Positions 6,574 to 7,339 of a DNA stretch of 7,339 bases are shown here, piece after piece. The stretch lies in assembly GCA_012961755.1 (NCBI GenBank), contig DTYS01000314.1:1-7339 (forward strand), read 5' to 3'. Every line of letters begins with the position of its first letter. The stretch's first letter is position 1. A program made the position numbers and the translations under genes. Under the pieces are notes generated by a model. The model was not told where the DNA came from and ran no database searches. It saw only the letters and a program-made list of their open reading frames with translations. The stretch comes from Candidatus Latescibacterota bacterium. GTDB lineage: Bacteria; Latescibacterota; 4484-107; B68-G9.

Positions 6574-7339
6574 CCAGGTACCTCTTCGTCCTCTCCGCCT
6601 TCCTCCTAGGCCTTGTGACCACCAGTTTCTTCCCCACCGAGGAACAGATACAGGACAGGTTCGCCCTCGGTCAGAGGTACTACGCTGCGAACGACCACGA
6701 GAACTGCGTCAAGATATTCAAAGAAATAGAGGAGATGCCCAACTATCCACTCCTCAACGTGGACCGCATAGAGGTGAGGATAGAGGAATTGGTCCTCCCC
6801 ATACGCGTGGCTGCCACATACCAGCTTGGCAACAGCTACAGGAACGTCGGCAGGACCCTCCTCGAACGCTCCGAGAACGCCCTCGCCGAAGGGGACACAT
6901 CTCTGGCCGGAAGGAGGAGGAAGGAAGCCCGGAGGGCCTTCGACGAGGCGAAGGGCCACTACGGCAGGATAGTGGACGACCCGAAGGCCCCCTACGAAGT
7001 GAGGGTGATGGCCCAATATCAGATAGTTAGGGCTGACTTCCAGATGGGGAACTATCCTGAGGCCGTGGCTGACGTGGAGGAGCTCCTTCGAAGGTTCCCC
7101 GGGAGCGATTACGAGGAGGCAGCAATATACGACATGGGCTGGGCCTACCATTACATGGGCAAGTATGAAGAATGCATAGCTACCTTCAGGAAGCTCCTGG
7201 AAATATCTCACGACGACATTAAGCTAGACAGGGCCACGTTCCAGATAGCCGAAAGCCACCTCGCGCTCGGAAGGTACGACGATGCAGTGCGCTGGTTCAG
7301 GAGGCTCGTGGACAAGTACGACTTCTCCAAGATGACCGA
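6570..7339 (+). CDS. Exported TPR-repeat protein, 3' end beyond window (partial)
   Basis: The ATG overlaps the previous stop (ATGA), and the frame stays open for 256 codons plus two bases to the window edge. A signal peptide is visible at 1-19 (Arg3, hydrophobic 4-16, cleavage near TTS), with no lipobox cysteine. A TPR-like helix pair lies at about 27-58 (ALGQRYYAANDHENCVKIF). A charged helical region follows at about 95-145, with RRRKEARRAFDEAKGHY in it. Three clear TPR units come next, with turn motifs MGNYPEAV (159-166), MGKYEECI (196-203) and LGRYDDAV (233-240). The turn Gly recurs at exactly 37-residue intervals (160, 197, 234), longer than the 34-residue canon and like periplasmic YbgF/BamD-type TPRs. 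It is probably a periplasmic scaffold working with the upstream envelope proteins; the partner is inferred from gene order only. Confidence 0.88.
   Translation, partial: MTRYLFVLSAFLLGLVTTSFFPTEEQIQDRFALGQRYYAANDHENCVKIFKEIEEMPNYPLLNVDRIEVRIEELVLPIRVAATYQLGNSYRNVGRTLLERSENALAEGDTSLAGRRRKEARRAFDEAKGHYGRIVDDPKAPYEVRVMAQYQIVRADFQMGNYPEAVADVEELLRRFPGSDYEEAAIYDMGWAYHYMGKYEECIATFRKLLEISHDDIKLDRATFQIAESHLALGRYDDAVRWFRRLVDKYDFSKMT

Noticed and set aside
6606..7211. A 201-codon open frame on the minus strand near the window end
   Set aside because: It is antisense to the TPR gene, which has a ribosome binding site, an ATGA overlap, a signal peptide and regular TPR units. The minus-strand product shows no recognisable domain.

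Overview
The window looks like part of a single-strand operon from a diderm (outer-membrane-bearing) bacterium. Everything with gene character reads on the + strand, and the genes are packed with overlaps or gaps of at most a few bases. No RNA gene, insertion sequence, CRISPR array, terminator or sizeable intergenic region is visible. The DNA is GC-rich, roughly 55-60% by eye. Arginine is written mostly as AGG and isoleucine very often as ATA, a codon habit common in thermophilic bacteria. A thermophilic, poorly characterised diderm lineage is therefore a reasonable guess, but the sequence does not fix a taxon.

Layout: bases 1-51 probably hold the last codons of an upstream gene and a ribosome binding site. 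Bases 52-2868 encode a 938-residue exported protein with outer-membrane beta-barrel character. Bases 2865-5636 encode a second such protein of 923 residues, a full-length diverged paralogue of the first. Bases 5638-6573 encode a 311-residue exported protein, probably a lipoprotein, with a formylglycine-generating-enzyme-like (SUMF1/FGE-sulfatase) domain that lacks the catalytic cysteines. Bases 6570-7339 encode the N-terminal 256 residues of an exported TPR protein that runs off the window.

The most distinctive feature is in the two paralogues. Each carries, between beta-rich halves, four loops of the form D-x-[DN]-x-[DN]-x-[VIL]-P-D-x-x-E. These resemble thrombospondin type 3 / EF-hand calcium-binding loops and are followed by an invariant ENDDEPDYPYRR motif. 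This is the best conserved part of the pair: 43 of 67 residues are identical without a gap, and it includes 32 identical consecutive bases.

Taken together, the genes suggest a cell-envelope assembly: two related calcium-loaded outer-membrane or surface proteins, a non-catalytic SUMF1-fold protein, and a TPR scaffold in the periplasm. The combination of a SUMF1-fold lipoprotein with outer-membrane proteins recalls the GldJ/GldK parts of Bacteroidetes gliding and type IX secretion. That is only an analogy, and I recognise neither large protein as a named family.
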